Assembly: GCA_003662205.1 (NCBI GenBank)
Contig: QMXQ01000054.1
Span: forward strand, 1-8,821
Origin: Candidatus Bathyarchaeota archaeon
Lineage (GTDB): Archaea > Thermoproteota > Bathyarchaeia > TCS64
Direction of reading: 5' to 3'
Length of the DNA: 8,821 bases
Below the pieces are notes generated by a model. It saw only the letters and a list, made by a program, of their open reading frames with translations, was not told where the DNA came from and did not search any database. Below, piece by piece: positions 1-4,773 of the stretch. Each line of letters opens with the position of its first letter. Positions within the stretch are counted from its first letter, which is position 1. The translations under genes were made by a program, and so were the position numbers.

Positions 1-386
1 GGGAATGGGATAAGACCGTCGTCGAGGACATCTTGCCCGTTAAAATCCTGAGCAACGAGGATGCCGTTGACCTCGAATTCAGGATTCTGCCCAAGAGCCG
101 GCGCCACCTGAAGCACCCGATAATGAAGGGCCTCGACTGGAAGACGGCACCGCCCTTGCTCGGCTACAACCAGGTCAAGGCGAAGAGAAGGGCGGAGGTC
201 CTAGCGGTGAACTCTGAGAACGGGGACCCGATCATCATCGTCCGCCGATACGGCAGGGGGCGGGTTGTGGCGTTCACCTCCAATCCTGCCGGGGGTTGGG
301 GGATGGGGTTCGTTGGGTGGACGTCCTACGATAGGTTCATCAGGAACATGGTTGGCTGGTCCGCCAGCCAGAGGAGAACCCATTAG
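1..386 (+). CDS. Glutamine-amidotransferase-like protein (DUF1355/COG5426 type), 3' part only
   Basis: This frame is open to the left edge (first full codon at 3, a Glu) and ends at TAG 384-386, so about 127 C-terminal residues are visible and the start lies outside the window. The visible part matches the C-terminal half of the class I glutamine-amidotransferase-like (ThuA/DUF1355) family as I know it. An 'ILPVKI' segment is followed by 'HPIMKGLDW', 'PPLLGYN', a 'DPIIIVRRYGRGRVVAF' strand-turn-strand, and a closing segment rich in Gly, Trp and Tyr ('FVGWTSYDRFIRNMVGW'). Members are often described as uncharacterised or membrane-associated, and no reaction is established. The N-terminal nucleophile region that would show whether a catalytic Cys is present is not in the window. 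It converges on the L10e gene with a 37-base gap. Family call fairly confident; function unknown. A TTG at 33 is in frame, but the frame is open upstream of it, so it is not taken as the start. Confidence 0.75.
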   Translation, partial: EWDKTVVEDILPVKILSNEDAVDLEFRILPKSRRHLKHPIMKGLDWKTAPPLLGYNQVKAKRRAEVLAVNSENGDPIIIVRRYGRGRVVAFTSNPAGGWGMGFVGWTSYDRFIRNMVGWSASQRRTH

Positions 387-423
387 GCTGCGCCGTGAAC
401 CTGTGAGACGAAGACTCGGGCGG

Positions 424-921
424 TCAGTTGTTCTGTTTGACCATGACTCTGCAGGGGAGGGGGAACTTGTCCGACGCCCGTTTTAGGGCCTCCTTCGCGA
501 TGTCCACGCCCTCCTCGGGGACCTCGGCGATCATGATGGGGCTGCCGCGTCTCACCCGAGCCGCCGTCCCCACGGGCTTGCCGTAGGCCCTCGCCATCCC
601 CTCCTGGAACCTGTCTGCCTGGGCGACGTTTATCCGCTTGTGCTCCCGGAGGACGTGGTGGGGGAAGGGGACGATCTTCAGCTTGTAGTTCTCGCGGCCG
701 AGCTTGAGCTCCAGGAGCCTGTTCGCGGCGATGCGCGCGGCCTCGAAGGCGTTGTGGCGTATCTGGCCGTCTCGCAGGTTGACCAGCTCGACGGCGTAGT
801 CGAACTTCCTCGACGTGTTCCCCATGGTGAACTTGACGATCCTGGAGCCGGGGACGCCGCCCATATACTTCCGCCTGGTGTAGGGCATCCCCTTGATCTC
901 TCTGAAGTTCCTCGCCTTCAA
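424..921 (-). CDS. rpl10e: 50S ribosomal protein L10e (uL16 family)
   Basis: This is the archaeal/eukaryotic L10e protein, the counterpart of bacterial L16. It sits in the large subunit near the A site and helps position the acceptor arm of tRNA. It has 165 residues, within the usual archaeal range. The conserved N-terminus 'REIKGMPYTRRKYMGGVPGSRI' pattern is at about residues 7-28. The hallmark 'PFPHHVLREHKRI' is at about 85-97, and 'QEGMARAYGKPVGTAARV' at about 106-123. The start is TTG at 921: an in-frame stop lies 6 bases upstream and no ATG or GTG is near the conserved N-terminus. A TATA-like TTTTTAAGC at 951-959 lies about 34 bases upstream of the TTG, so the mRNA probably has a very short leader. 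The gene follows DUF655 on the same strand but seems to have its own promoter. Identity is secure; the start is probable. Confidence 0.96.
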   Translation of the reverse strand: MKARNFREIKGMPYTRRKYMGGVPGSRIVKFTMGNTSRKFDYAVELVNLRDGQIRHNAFEAARIAANRLLELKLGRENYKLKIVPFPHHVLREHKRINVAQADRFQEGMARAYGKPVGTAARVRRGSPIMIAEVPEEGVDIAKEALKRASDKFPLPCRVMVKQNN

Positions 922-950
922 TGTCTATCCACAATCCTTCATGGTGGGCA

Positions 951-959
951 GCTTAAAAA
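951..959 (-). promoter_or_regulatory. TATA-like box for L10e, possibly also T-run terminator for DUF655
   Basis: On the minus strand the sequence reads TTTTTAAGC in the 49-base gap between the DUF655 stop and the L10e start. Its centre is about 34 bases from the TTG at 921. With the usual archaeal spacing of about 26-27 bases to the transcription start, this gives a leader of under 10 bases. The five T residues come 11 bases after the DUF655 stop codon and could also act as an archaeal T-run terminator for the upstream operon. Both roles are inferred from position. Confidence 0.5.
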
Positions 960-970
960 CATGATGCCGG

Positions 971-1537
971 CTACATGGGGCGGGTGAAGAGGAGGTACTT
1001 CTCGTCCTCCGAGAGCTCCTTCAGCACCCTGCGGGCCAGCAGCTTCACCGGGTCGGTGATGTTGACCCTGCTCTGGAGGTCCTCGAAGCTCCTGAAGGGC
1101 TGCCGCTCCCGCTGGTCGAGGATCTGCCACATCAGCCTCTTCCCTATCCCCGGGATGAGCTCTATGGCGTGCATCCGGGGCGTGACGGGCTGGGACCTGT
1201 TGAAGAAGTCGATGAACCGCTCCTCGTTGGCCCTGATGATGATCTCGACGACGCCGGGGAGCTCGGCCTTGGCCGCGGAGGTGAGCTCCTCGTAGGAGAT
1301 CCGCCCGAGGATGTGGCTCACCTTCGTCCTCCCCTCCTTGCCGACGTAGATGCGCTCCCGGACGGTGAAGGTCGCGTCCTTCTGCGGCGCTGCCTCGAGG
1401 AGGGTGAAGTAGGTCTCGCCGACGATCTGGATGATGCCCCTGGCGTGGTAGGTCTGGCGCGACGCGCCTGGCCTCCCGTGGGGGAGCTCGTCCAAGACGT
1501 ATGCGTACTCCTCGTATTTCTTGCCCTCTCTCTCCAT
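971..1537 (-). CDS. DUF655 family protein (COG1491), predicted nucleic-acid-binding
   Basis: A conserved archaeal protein of unknown precise role, predicted to bind nucleic acid. It has 188 residues from the chosen start. The N-terminal 'YEEYAYVLDELPHGRP' (about residues 8-23) is the family signature. An OB-fold-like beta region follows ('IIQIVGETYFTLLEA', 'ATFTVRERIYVGKEGR'; about 35-70). A helix-hairpin-helix motif 'ELIPGIGKRLMWQIL' lies at about 126-140, with a second HhH-like segment after it ('FEDLQSRVNITDP'). I chose ATG 1537 because a strong GGAGG at 1546-1550 precedes it by 8 bases and the product then begins close to the family's usual N-terminus. An in-frame ATG at 1564 would add nine residues (MEPPQEGRG) unlike the family and has no visible ribosome site. 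It is the last gene of the SRP54-L21e-Rpo4-DUF655 operon, 32 bases after rpoF. In many archaea ksgA follows; here L10e does. Its company suggests a translation- or rRNA-linked job. Confidence 0.88.
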   Translation of the reverse strand: MEREGKKYEEYAYVLDELPHGRPGASRQTYHARGIIQIVGETYFTLLEAAPQKDATFTVRERIYVGKEGRTKVSHILGRISYEELTSAAKAELPGVVEIIIRANEERFIDFFNRSQPVTPRMHAIELIPGIGKRLMWQILDQRERQPFRSFEDLQSRVNITDPVKLLARRVLKELSEDEKYLLFTRPM

Positions 1538-1545
1538 GCCCCTCC

Positions 1546-1550
1546 CCTCC
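1546..1550 (-). promoter_or_regulatory. Shine-Dalgarno GGAGG of the DUF655 gene (decides the start)
   Basis: GGAGG on the minus strand sits 8 bases before ATG 1537 and lies inside the stretch that would be coding if ATG 1564 were used. Its strength and spacing favour 1537 as the real start. Confidence 0.7.
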
Positions 1551-1569
1551 TGAGGGGGCTCCATAGAGA

Positions 1570-1896
1570 CTATTGGCTGGACCTGTATTTCTCAATTTTC
1601 CCTAAAATCGCGTTCATGGTCTCCTCGGAGATGATCCGCTGCCGCCCGAGGAACGTCCTGATCTCCTCGATGCTCGCGGGCATGCAGTTCACGACCTGGA
1701 CCGCCAGCGACTTGTCCAGCAGGTCGCCGTCGGTGAGCTCCTCCACGAGCTTGGCGGCGTCCTCCGCGGAGAGCTTGGAGAACCGGGTGGCGTAGTCGAG
1801 CACCCTCCGCTGCAGGGGGTCCAGCTCCTCCGCCCTCTCCTCCAGTAGCTTCTTAGCCTCCGCTGTCGTGATCTCCTTCTTCTCCACAATGGACAT
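1570..1896 (-). CDS. rpoF: DNA-directed RNA polymerase subunit Rpo4/RpoF (Rpb4-like)
   Basis: Archaeal RNA polymerase subunit F (Rpo4), counterpart of eukaryotic Rpb4. With Rpo7 it forms the stalk of RNA polymerase, which helps open-complex formation, processivity and termination. The product has 108 residues, normal for the family, and is mostly helical with an HRDC-like C-terminal part. The family signature 'VVNCMPASIEEIRTFL' is at about residues 68-83, followed by 'IISEETMNAILGKIEKY' at about 88-104. Start ATG 1896 is preceded by GGAGG (1903-1907) with 6 bases between. The gene begins 11 bases after the L21e stop, so the two are co-transcribed and probably translationally close-coupled. 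The L21e-rpoF-DUF655 order is common in archaea, which supports all three calls. Confidence 0.95.
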   Translation of the reverse strand: MSIVEKKEITTAEAKKLLEERAEELDPLQRRVLDYATRFSKLSAEDAAKLVEELTDGDLLDKSLAVQVVNCMPASIEEIRTFLGRQRIISEETMNAILGKIEKYRSSQ

Positions 1897-1902
1897 GGGT
1901 CT

Positions 1903-1907
1903 CCCTC
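1903..1907 (-). promoter_or_regulatory. Shine-Dalgarno GGAGG of rpoF
   Basis: A strong GGAGG directly after the L21e stop codon and 6 bases before ATG 1896. It shows that internal genes of this operon use ribosome-binding sites although the first gene appears leaderless. Confidence 0.65.
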
Positions 1908-2195
1908 CTAGTGTCTCTTCAGGTGCTCCGGCGTGGCTATGATGAGCTTGACCGTTTTCCTCTGGGGGATCTCGATGACGTAGGCCCTGCCCCGCCTCTC
2001 GACGACGGTGCCGACCTTCCCCTGGAAGCGCTTGTGGGGCATCCCTTTGTGGACGGCGGCGTCGATGTCGATGACCACCTTCTCCCCCACCTCGTACTTG
2101 GTGAGTAGCCTGCTCAGCCCTAGCTTCCCCCGCTCCCTCACCGGCTTGGTGAGCACGCTCCGGCTCTTCCTCCGCGGCCCCCTCGATCTCGGCAT
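1908..2195 (-). CDS. rpl21e: 50S ribosomal protein L21e
   Basis: Archaeal/eukaryotic large-subunit ribosomal protein L21e (eL21), a small basic SH3-like rRNA-binding protein. The basic N-terminus 'MPRSRGPRRKSRSVLTK' matches the Arg/Lys-rich start of the family. 'YEVGEKVVIDIDAAVHKGMPHKRFQG' and 'GKVGTVVERRGRAYVI' form the conserved core, and the protein ends 'ATPEHLKRH'. I chose ATG 2195 (95 residues): it begins where homologues usually begin and GAGGT (2201-2205) sits 5 bases before it. A GTG at 2207 overlapping the SRP54 stop would add four residues (MRSR) and is the alternative. The gene starts 8 bases after the SRP54 stop and ends 11 bases before rpoF, so it is an internal operon gene. Confidence 0.94.
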   Translation of the reverse strand: MPRSRGPRRKSRSVLTKPVRERGKLGLSRLLTKYEVGEKVVIDIDAAVHKGMPHKRFQGKVGTVVERRGRAYVIEIPQRKTVKLIIATPEHLKRH

Positions 2196-2200
2196 TCTTG

Positions 2201-2205
2201 ACCTC
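2201..2205 (-). promoter_or_regulatory. Shine-Dalgarno GAGGT of L21e, overlapping the SRP54 stop
   Basis: The TGA of srp54 (2204-2206) shares bases with the GAGGT that precedes L21e ATG 2195 by 5 bases. Ribosomes terminating on srp54 would sit on the L21e initiation site, so translational coupling is likely (inferred from overlap). Confidence 0.55.
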
Positions 2206-3529
2206 ACCCGAACTTGAAGGGGAGGCGTCTCATCATCCTCCGTCTCCCCTTCAGCTGCTTGAGCATCTTCCTCATAGCGTTATACTGTTTTATAAGTTCT
2301 CTTACTTCCCGCTCCTCGGTGCCGGAGCCCCGGGCGATGCGCCTCACCCTGGAGGCGTTCAGTATCTTCGGGTTCTCCCGCTCCTCCACGGTCATGGATT
2401 GGATGATGACCCGCCACCTGTCGAGGCGCTCCTCCGCCACGTCGAACTCCTCCTGCGGGAGCTGATAGCCGAGGCCCGGGATCATGGAGAGGACCTTCTG
2501 GAGGGGGCCCATGCTCCGCATCGCCTCGAACTGCTGGTACATGTCGGCGAGGGTGAACTTCCCCGAGAGGAACGCCCTCACGTCCTTCTCGGTGACGGGG
2601 ACCTCCGCCTCCCTCACCTTCTTGACTAGGCCCTCGATGTCCCCCATGCCGAGGAGGCGGCCGATGAACCGGCTGGGGACGAAGGGCTCCAGGTCCTCGA
2701 TCTTCTCACCGGTGCCGATGAACTTGATGCGGGCGCCGGTGGCCGCCACAGACGAGAGGGCGCCCCCGCCCCGGGCGGAGCCGTCGAGCTTCGCCACGAT
2801 GATGGAGCCGATGTCCGTCGCCTCGTTGAAGGCCCGGGCCTGGGCGGCGGCCTGCTGCCCGATGGTCCCGTCGAGGACGAGGATGATCTCCTGGGGCCGG
2901 ACGGCGGCGGCGATCTCCTGCATCTCCCTTATGAGGCTCGCCTCCTCCTTGTGGCGCCCCGACGTGTCCAGGATGACGACCTCATGGTCCCTGAACCTCT
3001 CGACGCCGCGCTCCGCGATGGCGATGGGGTCCCTGCCGCCGGGCTCGCCGTAGAAATCGACGTTGATGGACTCCGCAAGCTGCCGGAGCTGATCGTAGGC
3101 CCCGGGCCTGAAGGTGTCGGCGCAGATGAGGGCGGGCTTTAGCCCCCGCTTCTGGAAGTAGCGGGCCAGCTTCGCCGCCGTGGTCGTCTTCCCCGACCCC
3201 TGGATGCCGACGAGCATGAGGAGGTTCAGCCGGCCCGGCTGGATCGCGATGGGCTCCGGCTTCTCCCCGACGAACCTGGTCAGCTCCTCGTAGACGACCT
3301 TGACGACGTGTTCCCGTCGGCTGATGCCTGGGGGCAGCTCCTCCTCCAGCGCCCTCTTCTCGATGTTCCGGGACAGCTCCATGACGAGCTGGACGTTGAC
3401 ATCCGCTTGGAGGAGGGCCCTCTGGAAGTCGCGGATGAGCGCCTTCACTAGGTCCCGATCGACGACCGGCGCCCGGATCACCTTTCTGAGGGCCTCGTAA
3501 AGGGAGGAGCCTAGCTTTTCAAGGACCAT
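2204..3529 (-). CDS. srp54: Signal recognition particle 54 kDa protein (SRP54/Ffh), GTPase
   Basis: SRP54 binds signal sequences emerging from the ribosome, binds SRP RNA, and delivers the complex to the receptor FtsY at the membrane through a paired GTPase cycle. The 441-residue length is normal. The N-domain four-helix bundle spans about 1-90. In the G-domain, the P-loop 'GIQGSGKTT' is at 108-116, the insertion-box 'DTFRPGAYDQL' at 138-148, G3 'DTSGRH' at 188-193 and G4 'KLDG' at 247-250. The Met-rich M-domain (about 325-441) includes the 7S RNA-binding 'RIARGSGT' at 397-404 and the terminal 'MRKMLKQL' and 'RRMMRRLP' segments. Start ATG 3529 has no Shine-Dalgarno. A TATA-like TTTATAGC (3555-3562) about 30 bases upstream points to a leaderless mRNA. 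It is the first gene of the SRP54-L21e-Rpo4-DUF655 operon. Identity is secure; no key residue is missing. Confidence 0.98.
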   Translation of the reverse strand: MVLEKLGSSLYEALRKVIRAPVVDRDLVKALIRDFQRALLQADVNVQLVMELSRNIEKRALEEELPPGISRREHVVKVVYEELTRFVGEKPEPIAIQPGRLNLLMLVGIQGSGKTTTAAKLARYFQKRGLKPALICADTFRPGAYDQLRQLAESINVDFYGEPGGRDPIAIAERGVERFRDHEVVILDTSGRHKEEASLIREMQEIAAAVRPQEIILVLDGTIGQQAAAQARAFNEATDIGSIIVAKLDGSARGGGALSSVAATGARIKFIGTGEKIEDLEPFVPSRFIGRLLGMGDIEGLVKKVREAEVPVTEKDVRAFLSGKFTLADMYQQFEAMRSMGPLQKVLSMIPGLGYQLPQEEFDVAEERLDRWRVIIQSMTVEERENPKILNASRVRRIARGSGTEEREVRELIKQYNAMRKMLKQLKGRRRMMRRLPFKFG

Positions 3530-3554
3530 CTAAGCACGTTTCCCCGGAGTTTTC

Positions 3555-3562
3555 GCTATAAA
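3555..3562 (-). promoter_or_regulatory. TATA box of the srp54 operon (leaderless start)
   Basis: Minus-strand TTTATAGC with purines just upstream (GAGA, BRE-like). Its centre is about 30 bases before the ATG at 3529, so transcription should begin within a few bases of the start codon. No Shine-Dalgarno fits between. Confidence 0.6.
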
Positions 3563-3592
3563 TCTCGTTCACCCCCTTGTAAAGGTTGTTCT

Positions 3593-3618
3593 CCCGGCGC
3601 GCCCGGAGCCGCGCCGGG
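3593..3618. repeat. GC-rich perfect 9-bp inverted repeat in the divergent spacer
   Basis: CCCGGCGCG (3593-3601) and CGCGCCGGG (3610-3618) are perfectly complementary around an 8-base loop. They lie between the srp54 and PK-C-like promoters, upstream of both TATA boxes. It could be a regulator site or the stem of a small RNA. I cannot assign it, and GC-rich DNA gives such stems by chance more easily. The rest of the 3530-3742 spacer shows only the promoter-like elements listed separately. Confidence 0.45.
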
Positions 3619-3669
3619 GCGATCAGCTTCAGTAGAACACGGGAACATGAGGGAGCGCACAACGCGAAA

Positions 3670-3677
3670 TGTATAGC
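3670..3677 (+). promoter_or_regulatory. Second TATA-like element upstream of the PK-C-like gene
   Basis: TGTATAGC lies 40 bases upstream of the nearer TATA box. If used, transcription would begin near 3700 and leave a leader of about 45 bases. It has no gene of its own at the right distance, so it is either an alternative promoter or chance. Confidence 0.25.
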
Positions 3678-3709
3678 CCTCTAATTATCAGGAGGATAGC
3701 TCAACACGG

Positions 3710-3717
3710 TAATATAG
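3710..3717 (+). promoter_or_regulatory. TATA box of the PK-C-like gene
   Basis: TAATATAG centred about 30-35 bases before GTG 3743 / ATG 3749. It predicts transcription from about 3740, giving a leaderless or nearly leaderless mRNA. No Shine-Dalgarno precedes either start. Confidence 0.5.
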
Positions 3718-3742
3718 CAGCTCCCAGAGACGTTAAAGTGGT

Positions 3743-4414
3743 GTGATTATGGGAGAGCTGGGCGTGAGCAGGCCCACCTACTATTTTGACGCCCACGGCG
3801 AGATAAACACGGAGAAGACCATCGAGCTCGCCAGGCTGCGGGCCGAGGAGCTAGGCATAGGGCGGGTGGTGGTCGCCTCCGAGACCGGGCTCAGCGCCCT
3901 GAAGGTCCTGGACGCCTTCCCGGAGGCCGAGGTCATCGTCGTCACCTCGGCGGCGGGCACCTGCGTCGAGGGGAGCGTCATCGGCGACCTCCGCATCGGG
4001 ATACCCGACGACGCCATCCTGAGGGGGCTGCGGGAGCGGGGCGCCAGGGTCGTCAGGGGGACCGACCCCTTCTGGAACCTCGCCGCTCACACGAGCCTCA
4101 TCGACACCGCCAAGCTGGGGATGATGTTCTACAAGGTCGTCTGCGGCGGCCTCCACGTCTGCATGACCGCGGTCCTAGAGGCGACGGACGCCGGCCACCT
4201 CATGCAGGGAGAGGAGGTGGTGGCGATGGCGGGGAGCTTCGTCGGCCTGGACACCGCCATCGTCGCCGCCGCGGCGAACTCCAACTTCTTCAAAGCCTTC
4301 GAGGTCCGGGAGATCATCTGCAAGCCGCGGCGCCCCCGCTACACCTGGCCCATCAACCACCAGGACTGGAAGGGCGACCTGGAGAAGTATCGACGATTCG
4401 TCAAAGAGGATTAG
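3743..4414 (+). CDS. Stand-alone pyruvate kinase C-terminal (alpha/beta) domain-like protein, COG1751-type
   Basis: A 223-residue protein that looks like the uncharacterised family carrying a pyruvate kinase C-terminal alpha/beta domain without the catalytic barrel. What supports this: 'YYFDAHGEINTEKTIELARLRA' (about 13-34), the nucleotide- or phosphate-loop-like 'VVVASETGLSALKVL' (about 42-56), 'AEVIVVTSAAG' (62-72), and a Gly/Ala-rich 'GEEVVAMAGSFVGLDTAIVAAAANS' segment (about 156-180). In pyruvate kinase this domain binds effectors, but no reaction is known for the stand-alone form. The start could be GTG 3743 or ATG 3749 (two residues shorter); a TATA box at 3710-3717 fits both. It lies 111 bases upstream of a ferredoxin-AOR pair on the same strand, so a shared metabolic role is possible but unproven. 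A hairpin spans its stop codon. Family assignment is from motif memory and moderately confident. Confidence 0.7.
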   Translation: MIMGELGVSRPTYYFDAHGEINTEKTIELARLRAEELGIGRVVVASETGLSALKVLDAFPEAEVIVVTSAAGTCVEGSVIGDLRIGIPDDAILRGLRERGARVVRGTDPFWNLAAHTSLIDTAKLGMMFYKVVCGGLHVCMTAVLEATDAGHLMQGEEVVAMAGSFVGLDTAIVAAAANSNFFKAFEVREIICKPRRPRYTWPINHQDWKGDLEKYRRFVKED

Positions 4415-4428
4415 CCTCCGATCCTCTT
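4404..4428 (+). terminator. Perfect 8-bp hairpin across the stop codon of the PK-C-like gene
   Basis: AAGAGGAT (4404-4411) pairs perfectly with ATCCTCTT (4421-4428) around a 9-base loop that includes part of the TAG stop. No strong T-run follows, so it is not a classic bacterial-type terminator. It could instead act in 3'-end formation, mRNA stability or as a protein site. The pairing is seen directly; the role is inferred. Confidence 0.4.
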
Positions 4429-4439
4429 CTAAGTGGGTC

Positions 4440-4454
4440 GGCATCTACGATGCC
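4440..4454. repeat. Palindrome GGCATC-TAC-GATGCC upstream of the ferredoxin-AOR operon
   Basis: Six bases on each side of a three-base centre are perfectly complementary. It lies about 32 bases upstream of the TATA-like box at 4486-4493, a position suited to an activator or other dimeric regulator. This is a candidate operator only. Confidence 0.4.
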
Positions 4455-4485
4455 CTGTGTAGCCCTCCGTGCGCGTGAAAGGCTT

Positions 4486-4493
4486 CTAATATG
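4486..4493 (+). promoter_or_regulatory. TATA-like box of the ferredoxin-AOR operon
   Basis: CTAATATG about 36 bases before the TTG at 4526 predicts a transcript starting near 4516 with a leader of about 10 bases. That would clip the possible ribosome site at 4514-4522, so either the promoter or the ribosome site is slightly misplaced. Confidence 0.45.
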
Positions 4494-4513
4494 TAGCCCC
4501 TTTGAACCTTGTA

Positions 4514-4522
4514 GAGGGATGA
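4514..4522 (+). promoter_or_regulatory. Possible Shine-Dalgarno of the ferredoxin gene
   Basis: GAGGGATGA resembles the anti-16S consensus. Its GAGG core lies 8 bases before TTG 4526 and 17 before ATG 4535, so it favours the TTG. The ATG inside it opens only a short out-of-frame peptide. Confidence 0.4.
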
Positions 4523-4525
4523 ATC

Positions 4526-4771
4526 TTGCCGCGGATGCTACTTGATCCAGAGGCGTGTACCGGGTGCAGGACCTGCGAGTTGGCCTGCTCCTTCCACCAC
4601 AGCGAACACAGGTTTTTCAGTCCCGCGCTGTCCAGCACGAGGGTGTCGAGGGACAACGACACGGGAGAGATAACCATGTCCATCGACTCGACGTGCGACG
4701 CCTGCTCGAACGAGTCGGCGCCTCTCTGCGTGAGATACTGCGCCTACGGGGCGCGAAGCGTGGTGAAGTAG
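4526..4771 (+). CDS. Small ferredoxin with two [4Fe-4S] cluster motifs, AOR-associated electron-transfer subunit
   Basis: An 81-residue iron-sulfur protein. The first cluster motif is C11-x2-C14-x2-C17-x3-C21, inside 'CTGCRTCELACSFHH'. The second set is C57-x2-C60-x7-C68-x3-C72. This is the HycB/DMSO-reductase-subunit-like pattern seen in small Fe-S partners of several AOR-family enzymes (known of the family). The gene ends 2 bases before the AOR start, so the two are surely co-transcribed; it most likely accepts electrons from the AOR [4Fe-4S] cluster and passes them on (inference). The start is TTG 4526: an in-frame TGA lies at 4520 and a possible ribosome site at 4514-4522. ATG 4535, three codons in, is the alternative and gives 78 residues. 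There is no signal peptide, so it is cytoplasmic. Confidence 0.88.
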   Translation: MPRMLLDPEACTGCRTCELACSFHHSEHRFFSPALSSTRVSRDNDTGEITMSIDSTCDACSNESAPLCVRYCAYGARSVVK

Positions 4772-4773
4772 AG

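Noticed and set aside
383..934. Minus-strand open frame overlapping L10e
   Set aside because: An out-of-frame Arg/Gln/Pro-rich shadow of L10e; the L10e frame itself is fully conserved.
939..1595. Minus-strand open frame overlapping DUF655
   Set aside because: A shifted-frame shadow rich in Arg, Gly and His; it spans the DUF655 stop and the rpoF end without any family match.
2198..2629. Plus-strand open frame opposite the 3' end of srp54
   Set aside because: A Leu/His-rich antisense translation of the SRP54 M-domain region with no promoter or ribosome site.
3570..3742. Possible SRP 7S RNA or C/D box RNA beside srp54
   Set aside because: The spacer is too short for an archaeal 7S RNA and I see no conserved SRP loop motif, or paired C and D boxes. 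Only the GC-rich hairpin stands out.
4415..4525. tRNA or small-protein gene in the spacer before the ferredoxin
   Set aside because: No cloverleaf or T-loop motif is present, and the only ATG frames are very short (the ATG at 4519 stops after eight codons).
4555..4773. Upstream extension of the AOR frame
   Set aside because: It overlaps the ferredoxin gene in another frame and the translation resembles nothing, whereas family-like sequence begins at ATG 4774.
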